Positions 1 to 15,667 of a DNA stretch of 64,000 bases are shown here, one piece after another (position 1 is the first letter of the stretch; each line of letters opens with the position of its first letter). Below the pieces are notes generated by a model. That model searched no databases. It was not told the DNA's origin and saw nothing but the letters and a program-made list of their open reading frames with translations. The stretch spans positions 1 through 64,000 of the forward strand of contig JAQFVV010012405.1 in NCBI GenBank assembly GCA_028023455.1. The letters run 5' to 3'. The DNA is from Epiperipatus broadwayi. Lineage: Eukaryota > Onychophora > Udeonychophora > Euonychophora > Peripatidae. Made by a program: the position numbers and the translations under genes.

Positions 1-317
1 CTAAAATATGCCTATGATAAGGCTTGTGATGCTCACAAAGGTTATTTAAAAATCAAGAAATGTAAGATCTGTATCATGAAACAACACACTTGGACATGGA
101 AATATATCAAATGGGCTCTGGGATATGTACCTGACCTAAGGGTGCCATTAGCTATTCGATGTAATAATGATAATTTTGCCAGGCATAACATGATTCTGCC
201 AATATTTAAATACTTTAAAAACAAATTTCAAGCAAACCAACCAACTCAATATGGCAATCAAATGTTTGGCACAATCAAAGACCAACCCATATTCAAAGAA
301 GAAATCTTCATTAAAAA

Positions 318-2003
318 ATGGAAAATATGAGCAACTCATGCCACTCTGGATCCCCTGGAATACCATTATTTGCGCTAAAGCACTTAGGATGGTTTACAGC
401 AAATTACCTTACCAATCTGGCCAACTATCTGACCCAAGAGGTTATACAAATGCAGGGGGTCTATCCCATTGCAATAGTTCCATACAACAAAAAGAAGACA
501 AGTACTCCCACCCTAGATGAATTAAGACCCATCTCAATGGGCCCTCTACCAATAAAAATTTTAGAAAAGGTAATAAAAGACATGATAAAGCCATACCTAC
601 TACCCATCATCTCAAAAACACAATTTGCAAATAAAGCTTTATCAATGCTACAGGCAGCCTTCTTATTTAAACCTATAATGCTAACTATCCGAGAAAAAAA
701 GAAATATAGTCCAGTGGTGGTGCAAATGGATATTGCATCAGCATTTGACTCAGTAAAAATTCCATTCCTATTGCAGATGATCAAATAGCCAGACATTCCT
801 AGGAGGCTATTATACATAATAACAAATCTCTTATTGAACCGTGAAATACATATCATGGTTAATGGATGAAACTCACCATCTTTTGATCCCACTCAATCAC
901 TATAACAAGGGTCCCCCCCTTAGTGCATTGCTGTTTGCTTTGTACATTAACCCTCTCATTGAGAAAATCAATCAAACATTTGAGGGGATCAACATACCAG
1001 CAACAATGCAACAAGTGACATCCCTAGCTTACATGGATGATATCATGGTCTTCCTGCTTTTCAAAAAACAGATACCTAAGCTACAAAAGATAATTGATAA
1101 CTATTTAATAAAATATGGACTTAAAATTAATACAAAAAAAACAACAACAGCCTGGTCCATATACACAGGAAAGAAGTGTGAATCCATATACAAAGGAAAG
1201 CCAAGCCCATTCCTAGGGTTTCCATTTTATATGGGATCCATGGGAATGAGATGCTACATACAGAACAAGCTGAAAGAAGAAACTGAAAACATTACAAAAT
1301 CCCTAGCAAAAGCATATCTATCAATGCATTCAAAAAAACAATTGATTAATAGATTAATCACAACTAAGATAGCATATTATATACCAATAATTTCTTTTTT
1401 CAATGCATTCAAATCCAAGATAAACTCAATGTGCAATCAACTTATTTGGTCCAGAGAAATAGTGGCCATTTCCATAAAAAAACTTAGAAGACCAACAGAT
1501 ATAGATAGACTGGGCCTACATGATATCACCGTCTTTCACATGCAAAAACTTAGAAATATAATAATCACAACAATCAATCAATTTCCCAAACTGAACCTCT
1601 ACTACAAATAATCTCCACAGACAGACCACCACCTGAAGGGTTCGTATATTGAACTAATGATATACCAATGTAAAATAGAAAAGAAAATCCGAGATTAATA
1701 CATACAAAAATACAAATACTGTGAAATATACAATCTCATACACACAAACAACAATGGAGAAAATAACACAACACCAATAATCGGAATAACCAACAAGAAA
1801 ATGATAAAAGAATATAAAAAATGGAAATTGGAACCAATTTTTTTTTGATTTTGTTCTGAAAATGAACCTGGATGCACTACCAACTACCAATTTTCTATTC
1901 CAACAGAAGGAAGTACATATCTATTTATACTTTCTGTGGATTATGTCATGAAACAGAAGAAACATGGAAGCACCTAATGGACCACTGTAGAGGACTAAAA
2001 TAA
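318..2003 (+). pseudogene. LINE reverse transcriptase pseudogene with C-terminal CCHC motif
   Basis: Three blocks of one ancestral reading frame are visible. The first (318-788) carries the RT finger region with LRPISMGPL and the catalytic-block residues QMDIASAFDS. It then runs through in-frame stops at 786-788, near 865 and near 903, with the text IMVNG and FDPTQSL still readable between them. An extra C in the C-run near 912-918 shifts the frame to the second block (841-1611), with QG.PLSALLFALYINPL, the catalytic AYMDDIMVF and GLKINTKKT. A third block near 1908-2003 encodes C-x2-C-x8-H-x4-C, the knuckle often found downstream of RT in LINEs. The element is clearly non-functional. Confidence 0.8.
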
Positions 2004-2431
2004 GAGATATAATGCATAATATATACAGGAAAAATAATACCAGGCTAGAATAATTAATGGAGGCTTACAAGAGCAAATCAATACCCACCATCAGAGCAGC
2101 AACATTTCTAATGTATACTCTGTGGTGCATCAGGTGCAAGTTTCTAATTGGAAAAAACACTAGACAACACCCTTCAACGTTTCAAAACAAGGTAATGCAG
2201 ATATAAAATAAGGACAAATTGATCACATCCCTGGACATATATGCAGCAACTTGGTCCCTGATCAAGCAAAGATCAAGGCTATAACAAAGTTTCAGATTGC
2301 AAAGCTATAAACAAAGACTATGCATTTGATTGTAACTATACAAATGAACTCATGTACAATCTGTAAATCTATTTTATCAGTGTACCTTTTCTGGTGATAC
2401 CACATGTAACCTACTTATTGTCCAATAAAGT

Positions 2432-2586
<155 letters not shown>

Positions 2587-4649
2587 TAATGTGAATATTG
2601 TAAAAAAATACATTAAAATGATATAAGAATAAAAATATAGCTCTAAAAAGAACTCTTTATTATTTGCTACAATGATAGAAGTTTTGGATATCAGAAAAAT
2701 TAAAAAAATAGACAAAATTTCTATTATAGATGTTATTTGATAATGATGAAAGAAAGAAAAATGACATTTATTTTTAGAATGAAGGATATTTATTGAAAGA
2801 GAATCAAGATAAGTGAGATAAAAGTAATAAGAGATTCTGAAAAAAATATTTTTAGTTTTTTTGCTAAAAGTTTTATTTAACTTATTAAAGTGGAATAGTG
2901 AAATAGAATGTTGAAATTAACAAATATTTTCATTATAATAAGATGTAAAAAAAAATGTGTTAGTACTAGAAAATGGCGATTGCATATGGATTTTAGTATA
3001 TAAAACTTTTAGAGATAATGAATAATTAACTAGTAGGTCATCAAAAGCATATAGTTTACAAACAGAAAGATTTGGTTTAAGCTATTTTGCGACAAATCAT
3101 ATCATTTGAAAATTTCCAAGAAAACTTCAGATAACAATCAAATAATATGTTAGAATATGAGTATTCAGCTTAATAAAATATTTAAAAAAATCATTAACTC
3201 CCTCATCAATTAGAAATTGAATAGCCTCAAATCGTAATTTTTTTATTCACTATTTATTTCTTTTGAACAAAGACTAAAAAGGCTATGTGGTAAAGAAACT
3301 TATTCAATAATGTTTATTTTTGTATTTATTAATAAAGAAATGTGTGTGCTTTTATGTGGATGATTATATAAGCATTTTAAAGTATTTATCATTTTTATAA
3401 GCACACATACAATAAATACTTCATATTATATAGACAGTAAATCAATATATAAAGAAATGAACACATTACTTAAATTAACTGTGAATATTTGGGAATTACT
3501 CATTATTTAATTGCTCACTTTTAGATCAATGTTTAAAAAGAAATGCATTAAGGTAAATTCCTTTCTTCAGAATAATAAAATTAATTCAATATGGTGAAAA
3601 GCCCCAAAGATTTTTCCAAATACCTGAAGGATTAGCAGCCAGGGAAAACAAAACAAAAACTCATAACAAAAGACTTAAAACAACAATCAATTGTCGCTTA
3701 AAATGAAAATAATTAGTAAATTTAATTATACTTTTAAATAATTTAAAATTATTTAGCATTCTTTAAAAATTACTTTAAAAAAAATCTCTCAAAGTGGTGA
3801 GATGTACAAAGTAATATATAAAACTATATTTAAAATAATGCATCGTAAATTTTGCTTTGAAAAAATTATTTATTAAAATAAATTCAAATTTGAAGTGTTA
3901 GAATAAATTAAGAAAAAGGAAGCAATGGAAAAGATTTTATCATACAGTTAAAATATATTCACATTCACAAATTAAATTTGTAATAAAAGTAAAAAAACGA
4001 ATATACTAAATTATGAATAAAATATTTATAATTAGAAAAATAAATACCTAGATCCAAAATTCATTTGTAATGAACATTTAGCCTCCTTAAAATAAACTTT
4101 ATTTACGGATGTAGACCTCTCCGAAATTAATCAAATTTTTTCAATCATTAGCCTCTCTTTTTCATATACAGTAAGGACATTTTCTTATGTTATCCCAAAT
4201 ATTTCATATGGAATTCTTTTTAAGTATTTTACAATTTCTTAGGATTTACTATAAGATGTCACTTGTTCATATATTATCAACTCTTCTCACAATCCCAGCC
4301 TCCTTCAGTCTCTATTTTTTTTAATCATATCAATAATATTTGCCTCTTCTTTCACTCTTACATTTTAGCACATCTCTTATTGTTGCTCCAACATACATCT
4401 TTCCATACTTCTGTAGAATAATCTGAACTTTCTATATTGCTCTTCTATTAGTCTCAAATCTAGATGTAAAAATTAGCAAACGAAATCATTTAAAGACATA
4501 TTTCTTTTCAAATTCATAGTACAAAAAATAATTTATGGGAATATTAATTAGGACAAACATTTGAATTATTAAGAAAATAAATTAATCGTAACCAGGTATT
4601 ATATTTTTGGTACTGAAATATTTTAAGTAAATACTTTACATTCAAAAAA

Positions 4650-4686
<37 letters not shown>

Positions 4687-4712
4687 TTTTTTTTTTATTT
4701 TTTTTTTTTTTT

Positions 4713-4754
<42 letters not shown>

Positions 4755-4768
4755 TATTATTATTATTT
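4650..4768. repeat. (ATT)n flanking a poly-T tract
   Basis: About 35 bases of ATT repeat lead into roughly 65 bases of nearly pure T and then back into ATT repeats. This looks like slippage expansion of an ATT array, with loss of the A residues in its middle. Confidence 0.9.
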
Positions 4769-6264
4769 TGCAATGTATTACAAATGATATATAAAATTTA
4801 TTGAAATAGTAAATAGAAATAAATAATTAAGGAACTTAACCCTAATATTGACATGTGTGATTCTATTAGAAAAATTAAAGTCAACAGACAAGATTGGAAG
4901 CTTAGGGGGGAAAAGAATAGGTCAGTTCTTTGACAAAATAAACAAGAAATAAATAATATCCACTTAAAAGATTAATTTGAATTAAGATGATGAAATTATT
5001 TTTTTTCTTAATTATTGTCAGATGATGTTGACTCAGTATATAAAGACTGATATACAATATTGCATATTCATGATCTGAAGTGTGTTAGATGACTTTTTAG
5101 GGGTTTTTCAATAGCCAAAGAATTCCCAAAATATTTTTCATGCCAGATGATAATTGCAGCAATTTAATTATTATTTGATTACTAATATCCATTTTTTACA
5201 AAGGCTTCTAAAGTAAGTCATAAATTAGTTTAGTGAAGTGTGAATCAGTATGGATGTAATACAAATAATGTAGGAATTATACATCTCTAAGTTTCGATGT
5301 CATTAGCTAATAATTTGCATTACTAAAAAAAACTGCAACAGCTGCTAATATTGTGAATATTTTTTTATTATCGTTTTAAATATATAATAAGCAAATCAAG
5401 ATAACCTACTGGCAATGCAATTAACTTCTGTAAATATTTATGAACAGTTTTGTGTATTTGGCTTCTATATATATTTCATTATGAAGCAAATGAATGAATG
5501 AATGGCCAATACACATTAAACAACAACTTAGTTATCCAGCTTTAAGAATGACTATTGATTCCACTGATTAGTAGTCAAATAGCTTGAACTTGAACTAAAT
5601 TCTGTATTAAGTCCCATCAATCTTTAACACATGTCTAGAATCTTTCAAGATGAACTAATCTTGTAGATAGCACTTTACACTTAAATAAAAATTTAGTCAC
5701 CCCCCCCCCAATAAACTCAATTTTCCAGAAATAACTAACACTAAATATTAACAAACATTAGTAATGAACAGAAAGCAATGAGGAACTTACTGTGGCATTA
5801 TACAAAAAAAAATCTCACCTTATAAAGAAAGGACTAGAGATGACTATTTAAAGAATAAAGAACAAAAATTCTTAAAATGATAGTTATTATTGTTTGAAAA
5901 CTAATTAACTTGGTATGCATCTAGTAATCATGGAGATCAGATCATTTTCAATAGACTTACTTGATCATAATTGTATCCAGAAATATTATTTCAAGAAAGT
6001 GTCATTATATAAAGTCCAATAATTAAGCTGAAAAATGTAAAGAAAAACAATTAATTAAACAATTGGTCGTAAAATATAAGTATTTAAACTTTTCACAAAG
6101 ATGATGCTGTTGAAAAACTGAAAACAACTTAAATTGTTGTTTATTCTGAAAAAAGTGGTTGTAGACAAATGCTATAAAACAATATTATAAATTCATATAT
6201 TCCTTAATTCTTCAATTCAAAGATTGATTAAAACTTCTAATGAGAATATCCATTCTTCTGATGC

Positions 6265-6329
6265 TTATGTTAATTCGTTATGTATCTGACGAAATTTATG
6301 TTAATTCGTTATGTATGAAGACGAAATAA
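6265..6329. repeat. 31-bp imperfect tandem duplication
   Basis: Two adjacent units share TTATGTTAATTCGTTATGTA and end in GACGAAAT, differing only in the few bases before that end (ctgacgaaat against gaagacgaaat). Confidence 0.7.
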
Positions 6330-8866
6330 AGGTTCTTTGAATCATTTTTGTAAATATCTTCCTCTTTTGTTTATCTCAAAATAAGTTTCAGAATTTCACT
6401 ATATGTTCTATATAATCGATTTTCTACTTCTAATTTGAGAGACAACACACTTTTCCCTCTTCGATCAGGCACATAAACTCAACATTTGATTTTTCCTTTA
6501 TTCACTTTATCTTTTAAATTCACAGTTTGAAAATCTAATTTCCTAATATACTTAATAATTATTTTTAGAATTTAACATAACATGACTTTCTGATGTCAGA
6601 AGTAACTGCTTATTATAAAAAAACTCATTTTAGTATAACTATTTTACCGTATTGATTATAAATTATATAATAACATCAGTCTTTTGATTGTATTTAAAAA
6701 GTGGGTAGACTTGTTTTTTTTTTTTCTTTTAATAAAAGATAATTAGCACAAAGCTTAATCGTTTTATATGATTTATACATTCAAATTTATTTTTCATATT
6801 TTAACTTTAATATAAATTTTGAAGATAAGGTAATACAGTAAATTTTATTTAGATGTTAATTAAAAAAACTAAAATAAACTACTAATGATGGTTATCCATT
6901 TACTTTTTGATGCTTGTTAAGATTATTCATTCAGAGGAAACTGGTTTTCAGAAAATTTTTTTAACAATTTTAAGAAGTCATTGTTGGTGATTGAATATTT
7001 TTCCTATAGATCACAGCTGTCATTTAAAGTTTGTGATTTCATTAAACAAATTTGATTTTACATTTATTATTAATAAGGAAATACAAATGTAGGTAATTAT
7101 GCATGTAAGATAATAATAAACACCTTGGTATCAAAATTATTTATTTATTTTAAGAAATAAAATATCATCAAGTATCTGTAAACTTTAGACATTTTAGCTG
7201 ATATAGCTAAAATGTTCTTTATATTATTTTCTATTTATATAATTATGGATATTTATTTATCTATAAATAAATGAATAAATTATTTTTTGTAATTCACCCA
7301 ATACTTTTAAATGTGTTTTCCAAAATACCATTATTAGCATTCAAGTCAAACTTACTTTTTATTGTTTTGTTATTATTTTAAATATGAGCATGTTAGAACA
7401 AATGATTTTTTTTTAAATTTATAATTATTATTGTTTTAATAGTAATTATTTATAAATGAGTATTGTTATTTTCACACCTAAAAACTTTAAATAAGCCAAG
7501 GAGCAAAAAAAATAATAGTGGGCTTTATTAATACCAATATGACCACATCATGGTATTTTAGACCATTTATTTTAATCTTGTAATAAGTGTTTTTGGGTTT
7601 TCTTAAGAAACGTTTTTTTTTTTAATAAAAGATACAACTTGCTCCATTGATTTGTATCTGTTTAGAGTGTCTTAGGGTTAACATTTGTAATGGGAACAAA
7701 ATCAACATTCTTCACAAAATTTATACTACAGTTCTGTATACATTATTTATTAGAAATTCTATTACTGTCTATCCATACTTCACATGTTGAATTCAATATA
7801 CAAGTATCTTTATAATATTAGATTTGATATAATAAACATGCTAAATTACATACCATCTATCTGTTCTTCCAATTTTTTTATTTTACTTTTACAATAACAT
7901 TGATCATTTTTAAATGATTTTTATTAATGGTTTATGTTAAACAGGAATAGCATGTGTAATTTCTAGTAGTATAATAAACAGCATATATACAAAAATTTTA
8001 ATTGAGGTAATTATCTTATTATAATGATATATCCAACTATTTATTTTGTTAAATAGTTATTAACCATTCAAAACTAAAATTCATTAAATTGTTCATTTCT
8101 TTTTGATAAAATATTTGAATTTTTTGAACATTGATTTTGAAAATTTAATCCATCATTTTCTTGTTGGATTTCTGCAAATTATGAGGTCATGTTTTTGTAT
8201 ATATGTATTTTTAAACATATTTGACTATTGTATATTTGGAATGCAACATAAAAAAAGAATTGTTTTTAATTCTGATTCTTTTTCTGTATTATAAATAATT
8301 AGATAATTGTACAAATGATTAACAGTATCGAAAGAAATCTTATCAATTAATCCAAACCAGGCTGACAAAGATCCACAATATATTTTTATAACAGTATAAA
8401 AAATCTAAATTAGATATTTCAGTGTTTAACATATATTAATATTTAGTATCAGCATCAATTACTTCTAAAGAAGCAACATCACATTTTTTACAAATATTTT
8501 TACAATAATATCTATCACTTAAGGCAATTGATTTTTCTTTATTATTTAAGAGTATTTATTAATCGATTATCTCTCTAACTCACTTCTCTGATAAGTAATC
8601 ATCTAATAATAATTTATTTTTAAATACCAGTCTTAAATAAAACATAATCCACAAGAGGTTATTGTCTTGAGCATGAGTAAATTTAAATTTGTTTTTGTTA
8701 GTATTTTTATATAATTATAGGAGATTTGAACCCAGACTTTTAAGCTCCTTTCAGCAATATACCTCATACTATTGATACACATGACCACACACATGTGAAA
8801 AAGACAAAACATTTTCAATATAGATATTTTATGACAAACTAGCACTCATCAGTTGATCTAGATCAT

Positions 8867-10020
<1,154 letters not shown>

Positions 10021-11008
10021 CCCCTATAATAATGTAACCCTATAAAAATAATAGAAACTAAAACACTAAAATAAATAAATAAATCATTAAGCTTACTGAC
10101 TAAAACTAAAAATAGGGCCTCAGAGAGTAGATTAAAAAACTATATGCATAGCAAAAGGTATGTAAACTTTTTTGAATCAAGATATTTTATTGCAAGGTAG
10201 AAAATTTATTTGTTTATAAATAAAGTGTTACTTTGTTTATATATTTCAACTATTTCAAAATACTGCTTGTCAATTACTTTAATTAATATAGTGCACAAGT
10301 TTTTTTTTATGTTGGGTTTTAACAATTTCAAAGATGTATATTTATAATCAATAATTTAAGTGCTTATTTTGACTATTTCAAAATTCTGCTTCAAAGGTAC
10401 TCCCACTAACCTAGATCACACTTATTTTTAGTCTGTTTTATTTTATTAGTTATATCTTTAGAGAATATTATAGAAGAAATTTATAAACAAATAATACTAA
10501 GCAAAAAGAAAATATTTTTTTTAAAAAATTGTTAGTATAATTGTACTCATATATAATAAACTGTGTGTTTTAACATAGCAAACCTTAAAAAGTTTTCTGA
10601 TAATTAGATTTGCATTGATGGTGATAACGAATAGCACATTTTTCATCGAGTTATTTATTAATAATTGAAATAGTTCTATGTATGACTGAATGTGAAAAAA
10701 AAAATACTATGAATTTATCTGATGATCAACATATTTAAGACAGATGAATTAAAATGTTAACATATGTTGTTCTCTAAATGTTTACCATATATTCTCTGGT
10801 GAAACATACATTAACCATCTGCTTTATAGCAATTAATAAATGTAAGACATAAAATATAATGTAATTAACAGTTTTGTAATTGAGATTACATTATCCTTTA
10901 TCAAAATACCTTCCACATACAATATATTAATTTTCTAAAAAAAAATTTCTTAACACATATACAAGGCAATTTTTTTCCCCAACAATTTAAAATGTATCAC
11001 TGTATAAT
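10021..11008. other. Gene-free AT-rich stretch
   Basis: I see no coding or structured element here. The sequence is AT-rich and ends in a short (TA)n run (11009-11026) that abuts the next retroelement. Confidence 0.6.
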
Positions 11009-11026
11009 ATATATATATATATATAT

Positions 11027-12834
11027 AAAGGAGTTTGCTATGAACTGAAAGAAGACCCTTTGATTCCTCTTGGAGGCCTTAAATAAACTGAGCAGGGCAA
11101 ATTCCTAAATGTCAACTCCATATGTTGTTGTCATTGCAGCTGTTCATACTATGTGATTATTCATATAGTATATGAACATGGATGGGCTACTCACCAACAT
11201 GCATTAGCCAGCATGGTGAGTTTTTTGGCTTTTTACCTCCAAGTTTAAGAATATTTTATCCAATATATACAATCATGACAGATAAAACTAAAGCATGCCC
11301 CTTATTCTCAGGAGACTGTAAAGTCACCAACCAAGGCAGCAATCAGTGGCCGAAGGTGGAGGGTGCTAAGATTCTCCTGATTGTGGACTCAGGCTGCCAT
11401 TTGATGATGACTTTTTATTTAGGTACTTACAACTGCAGATCACTTTCAAGTGAAAGAACATTGCAAGAGTTAGATAAAGAACTGTCTAATATTAAACAGG
11501 ACATTATTGGACTTTGTGAACTTAGAAAAAAAGGTGAAGAAACAACTGATTTAAAAAGTGGACCTATACTCTACTATAAAGGCACAAATATTGGAAATAC
11601 AAGTGGAGTAGGATTCATTATAAATAAAAAATGGAAGAATAACATTGTGGACATTTATGGTATATCAGACAGTGTGGCAAGATTAGTTTTACAACTTAAT
11701 AGTATATACTAAATGCAGATAATTCAGGTTCATACCCCAACAAGTCCTCATAGAGATGAAGTAAAAGAAGATTTTTATATGAATGTACAAAAGGCTTTTT
11801 ATCCGAGTAAACAACATTTTAAAATTGTCATGGGAGACTTTAATGGTAGAATTGGTAAACAAATGAAAGATGAAAATGATGTAGGTAATTTTAGTTATGG
11901 TAATATAAATGAGAGAGAACATAGACTTGTGGAGTTTGCAGAAAAAGAAAAACTTTATATTATGAATTCTTTTTTGGGAAAAATGTTAAAAGGAAATGGA
12001 CATGGAAGCATCCAAATGAAGTTACAGCAGAATTGGATTATATTTTGACTAACAGAAAATACATATTTCAAGATTGTAATGTTCTTAATAAATTTAACAC
12101 AGGAAGTAATCATCAATTAGTAAGATGTAAGATACATGGTAATGCAAAACTAGAGAGACAAAAATTATTAAGAAAAACAATATTTACAGTTGGCATTTCT
12201 AATCTTTAAAAGCATTCTAATGAATTTAAATTAGAACTTACAAATTGGTTTCAAATATTAGTAGATTTTGAACATGATTCAGATTTGAATGACATAATAG
12301 GAAAATAAGTGATACACTTTTGAAAACTGCAACAAAGATAGCTGGTAGAAAAAAGCAACAATTGACTAATAAAATTTGTACTGAGACTAGAGAATTTATG
12401 AAGAAAATAAGGAATTTGAGTATATACAATAATTATGCATTAAAAACGATTGAATATCTCGAATTTTGTAAAATGGTGCAGAAAAGAGTTGAAAATGATA
12501 TAAGAAAGTATCATTGTGAACTAGCAAGAAAAGCTATAGAAGAGAATAAAAGTCTAAAGAGTGTTAAACAACATTTTGGTATTGGTAAAAAAATTATATC
12601 TGCAATAAAAAAAAAGATGGCATTATTACTAAAAAGAAGGATGACATCATGAAATGTGTAGAAGAATTCTATCAAAAATTATATAGTAATAAAGAAGAAG
12701 TGCCTCCTATACCAATTATATCTTCCAAATTTTGAATGAGGAAGTGAGACATACAATTAAATTTATAAAAAAAAGAAAGGCTCCAGGTAATGATGGAATT
12801 ATAATTGATATATTAAAAGAAGCAAGTGAAGATA

Positions 12835-12926
<92 letters not shown>

Positions 12927-14290
12927 TAGCAAAGTTATATACTAAATGTCTAAATGATAAAGATGTACCAGATGATTGGAAGAATGCAGTATTAATATTA
13001 ATATTTAAAAAAGGTAATAAAGAAGATATTAGAAATTACAGACCTATCAGTCTTTTATCAGTTTTATACAAAATTTTTATTAAGGTAATTACAACTCGTC
13101 TACAGAAAACACTGGATTTCCACCAACCAAGAGAACAAGGTGAATTTAAAAGTGGTTTTAGTAGAGTATGTCATATCCAGGTATTGAGAAAATTATATAA
13201 AGGACAAATGAATATGAGTTGCCATTATGCTTAGGATTTGTAGACTATGAAAAGGCATTTGATTCTATAAACATTTCTTCTGTGAATAAAGTATTGGATG
13301 ATCAAGGTGTATATCCAAGATATTGCCATATTTTAAAGAATATTTATAAAAATGCAACAGCAACAATTAGATTACATAATGATAGTAGAAAAATCAATAT
13401 TGAAAAGGGTGTAAGACTGGATGAATCCATATCTCCAAAAGTTTTTACAGCAGTGCTGCAAGAAGTATTTTGTGGATTACAGTGGGAAGATAAAGGAGTG
13501 AAAATAAATGGAGATTATTTAAGTCATTTAGATTTTGCCGTTGATGTAATTGTTTTTAAAAATAATGTTTTAGAGCTACAGGAAATGTTGCAGGATTTAT
13601 CATATGAAAGTAGGATAATAGGATTAAAGATAAATGTTAAAAAGACTATAGTAATGTTTAAAAGATTTTCTCAAAATATGAAAATAAAGATTGATTATGA
13701 TGAGTTAGAAGAAGTTAACAGTTACAAATACCTTGGTCATATTATTAATACAGATGAAAATATAATGGATGGAATTAATCATAGAATTAAACTTGATTGG
13801 AGTGCTTTGGGTAGAAATAACTTGATACTAAAAGGAAATATGCCTATGTGTTTGAAAAGGTTGGTTTTTAATAAATGTGTTTTGAAAGTTCTTACATATG
13901 GATCTGAGACTTGGACACTTAATAGAAGAGCAATATAGAGACTTCAGACCACTCAAAGAAGTATGGAGAGATGCATGTTGGGAGTAACAAGAAGAGATTG
14001 AAAACACAATGTATGGTTAAAAGAACAAACAGGTGTTACTGACCTCATTGAAAAAATTAAAAAAACTGAAGTGGAGTTGGGCTTGACATATTGTTAGAAG
14101 AGATGATAATAGATTGACAATGGAGATTTTAAATTGGTTTCCAAGAGATTGTAAAAGACCCAGAAAGAGACCATATGTGAGATGGATGGATGAAATAAGA
14201 AAGTGTGGAGGGGTGATGTGGAGAACAGAAGCTAAAGATAGGAAAATATGGATTGAACTTGGAGAGACCTTCATCCTGCAGTAGATTCTG
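11027..14290 (+). mobile_element. Degenerate RTE-type LINE, copy 1
   Basis: This copy aligns along its whole length with the minus-strand copy at 21928-25227, starting from the shared 5' sequence AAAGGAGTTTGCTAT right after a TA run. The coding relics run from MTDK (11275) through an apurinic-type endonuclease (MGDFNGRIGKQ near 11830, SNHQL in place of SDHRL near 12108) to RT blocks ([10 protein letters not shown] near 13240, LDFAVDVIVF near 13530). The catalytic FADD is mutated to FAVD, the frame is broken many times, and a TA array interrupts it at 12832-12923. The C-terminal block ends near 14282. The element is dead and more decayed than copy 2. Confidence 0.88.
12832..12923. repeat. (TA)n array inside RTE coding sequence
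   Basis: Copy 2 has about 15 bases between the shared flanks GTGAAGA and AGCAAAGTTATAT. Copy 1 has about 95 bases of almost pure TA there. The microsatellite therefore arose or inserted inside the LINE after its integration. Confidence 0.9.
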
Positions 14291-14365
14291 TTATATAATG
14301 ATATTTTATATTATATTTTATCATTGTAATTATAAATTTAGTAAACGCACATTGATTATGTAAGT

Positions 14366-14510
14366 AATATTTACTGAGGCTATAACCTCGATAATATGCA
14401 TATAAAATGCAATAGTATAGTGTAAGCTTGTGGTTAAAACACCTGTAGAGGTCCCTACTATCACATTTTATATGTATATTATCAAGGTTATGGCCTCAGT
14501 AAATATTAAT
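14366..14510. repeat. Short inverted-repeat element (truncated copy of the 15668-16166 element)
   Basis: Both ends read ATATTTACTGAGGCTATAACC as an inverted repeat of about 42 bases, flanked by TA. The middle (GTAAGCTTGTGGTTAAAACA to ACTATCACATTTT) is one arm of the larger element at 15668-16166. It looks like an internally deleted member of the same family. Confidence 0.7.
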
Positions 14511-14599
14511 TATATTTTATTGTTGATTTATTTAATTTATAATAGTGGTGTTTATTTAAATATTTTATTGAATAGTAATAATATAAAAGATAAAAAAAA

Positions 14600-15246
14600 T
14601 ATGAATTTATTTCTTTGGCATCTAAATTGTCTTCTTATACAATTGTACCTAAAAATAGTAATTTGTTTGGAAATAAGAAAATTGCTTAGAAAAAGGGTTT
14701 TGCCTTTAATAATTTATAAAATAATACAAAGAAAACTTTTAATAGAAAATCTATTCCTGTAATAGTGAATATTATCCCTTGTTTTTGTAAGAAAGTATAT
14801 ATAGGCCAGAGTAGTATGAGATTAAATGAAAGAATAAAAGTACATAAAGATAGGGTTAGAAATACATATCTTAGTTCTGCTTTATATGTCCATAAAAATA
14901 TACAAGTCATAATATTAATCTTTATGAAGCTAAGGTTGTTTTTTTTTTTTTTTTTTTTTTTGAGAGAGAAATAAAATAAAAAGAAGAATTAAAAATATTT
15001 TTTATTAAAAATTTATTATTTTGAAGCAATTGATTTATTTAAAAGTTCTTTTAATATTAAGGATATATGTGATGTAAGTGGAGTTATGGGTAATGTTTAG
15101 TTAAAATATGTTAATTCCTAGTTCTTTAAACTTTAGAAGTCTGCTTCTAGCAGTGAAACCATTTGTTTGTTATGTTTTAGAATTTATTTTTTTTGGTTTA
15201 GTCTGGTTGAGTTGTAAACTTGGAGTAATTATGATATATATATATA
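14600..15246 (+). pseudogene. Degenerate PLE 3' fragment (GIY-YIG end)
   Basis: This is a decayed homologue of the 3' part of the PLE at 27187-28980. It keeps NLFGNKKIA, then IIPCFCKKVYIGQSS, LNERIKVHKDRVRN and YLSSALYVHKN, but frame breaks and a T-run (14938-14960) destroy the reading frame. Its tail shares the GAAGTCTGCTTCTAGCAG stem-loop (near 15135) with the longer copy, and it ends in a short TA run. Confidence 0.8.
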
Positions 15247-15667
15247 TAATAGTTTTGGGATTAAACTGTGTGTTCGTTTTAATTAATTTCCAAGGTTTCA
15301 ATGAAATAGCATCCACTATTGGCAAGGGTTAACTTTTCAAAGAAAAAATGTTAGATCTCAAATAATAATGAGATTGAATGTGAGGTAAAGAATGAGATAA
15401 GAAGTTGAGCATTTAGAATATGTTGATTAACAAAATTTATATTTTCTTCAGTTTCATCAATATTGATTTCAAATTTAGACTAGAAAAAAGAGATAAAGTA
15501 AGTAGTCTCCATAAGGCTGGAATATGTTCTGCTTCATTAGCTATATTTAAACCACTTGTTTTTTAATATTTCAATCAACTCCCTCATGATTCTCAAATCA
15601 TACTTATCCAAATTAGTATGAATTTTAGCATTATAAAACTTAGGTTTGTGACCAATTTCAAATAAAT
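15247..15667 (-). pseudogene. PLE C-terminal fragment of a second family, minus strand
   Basis: Read on the minus strand from 15667, the sequence gives EIGHKPKFYNAKIH, LDKYDLRIMRELIEI and, after a frame change, EAEHIPALWRLL. The R..REA.EI helix followed by a tryptophan near the end resembles the C-terminus of Penelope-type GIY-YIG proteins. The non-coding tail (15355-15247) recurs in inverted orientation at 16241-16352. The 3' end meets the 3' end of the preceding PLE at a shared TA run (15232-15249). Confidence 0.5.
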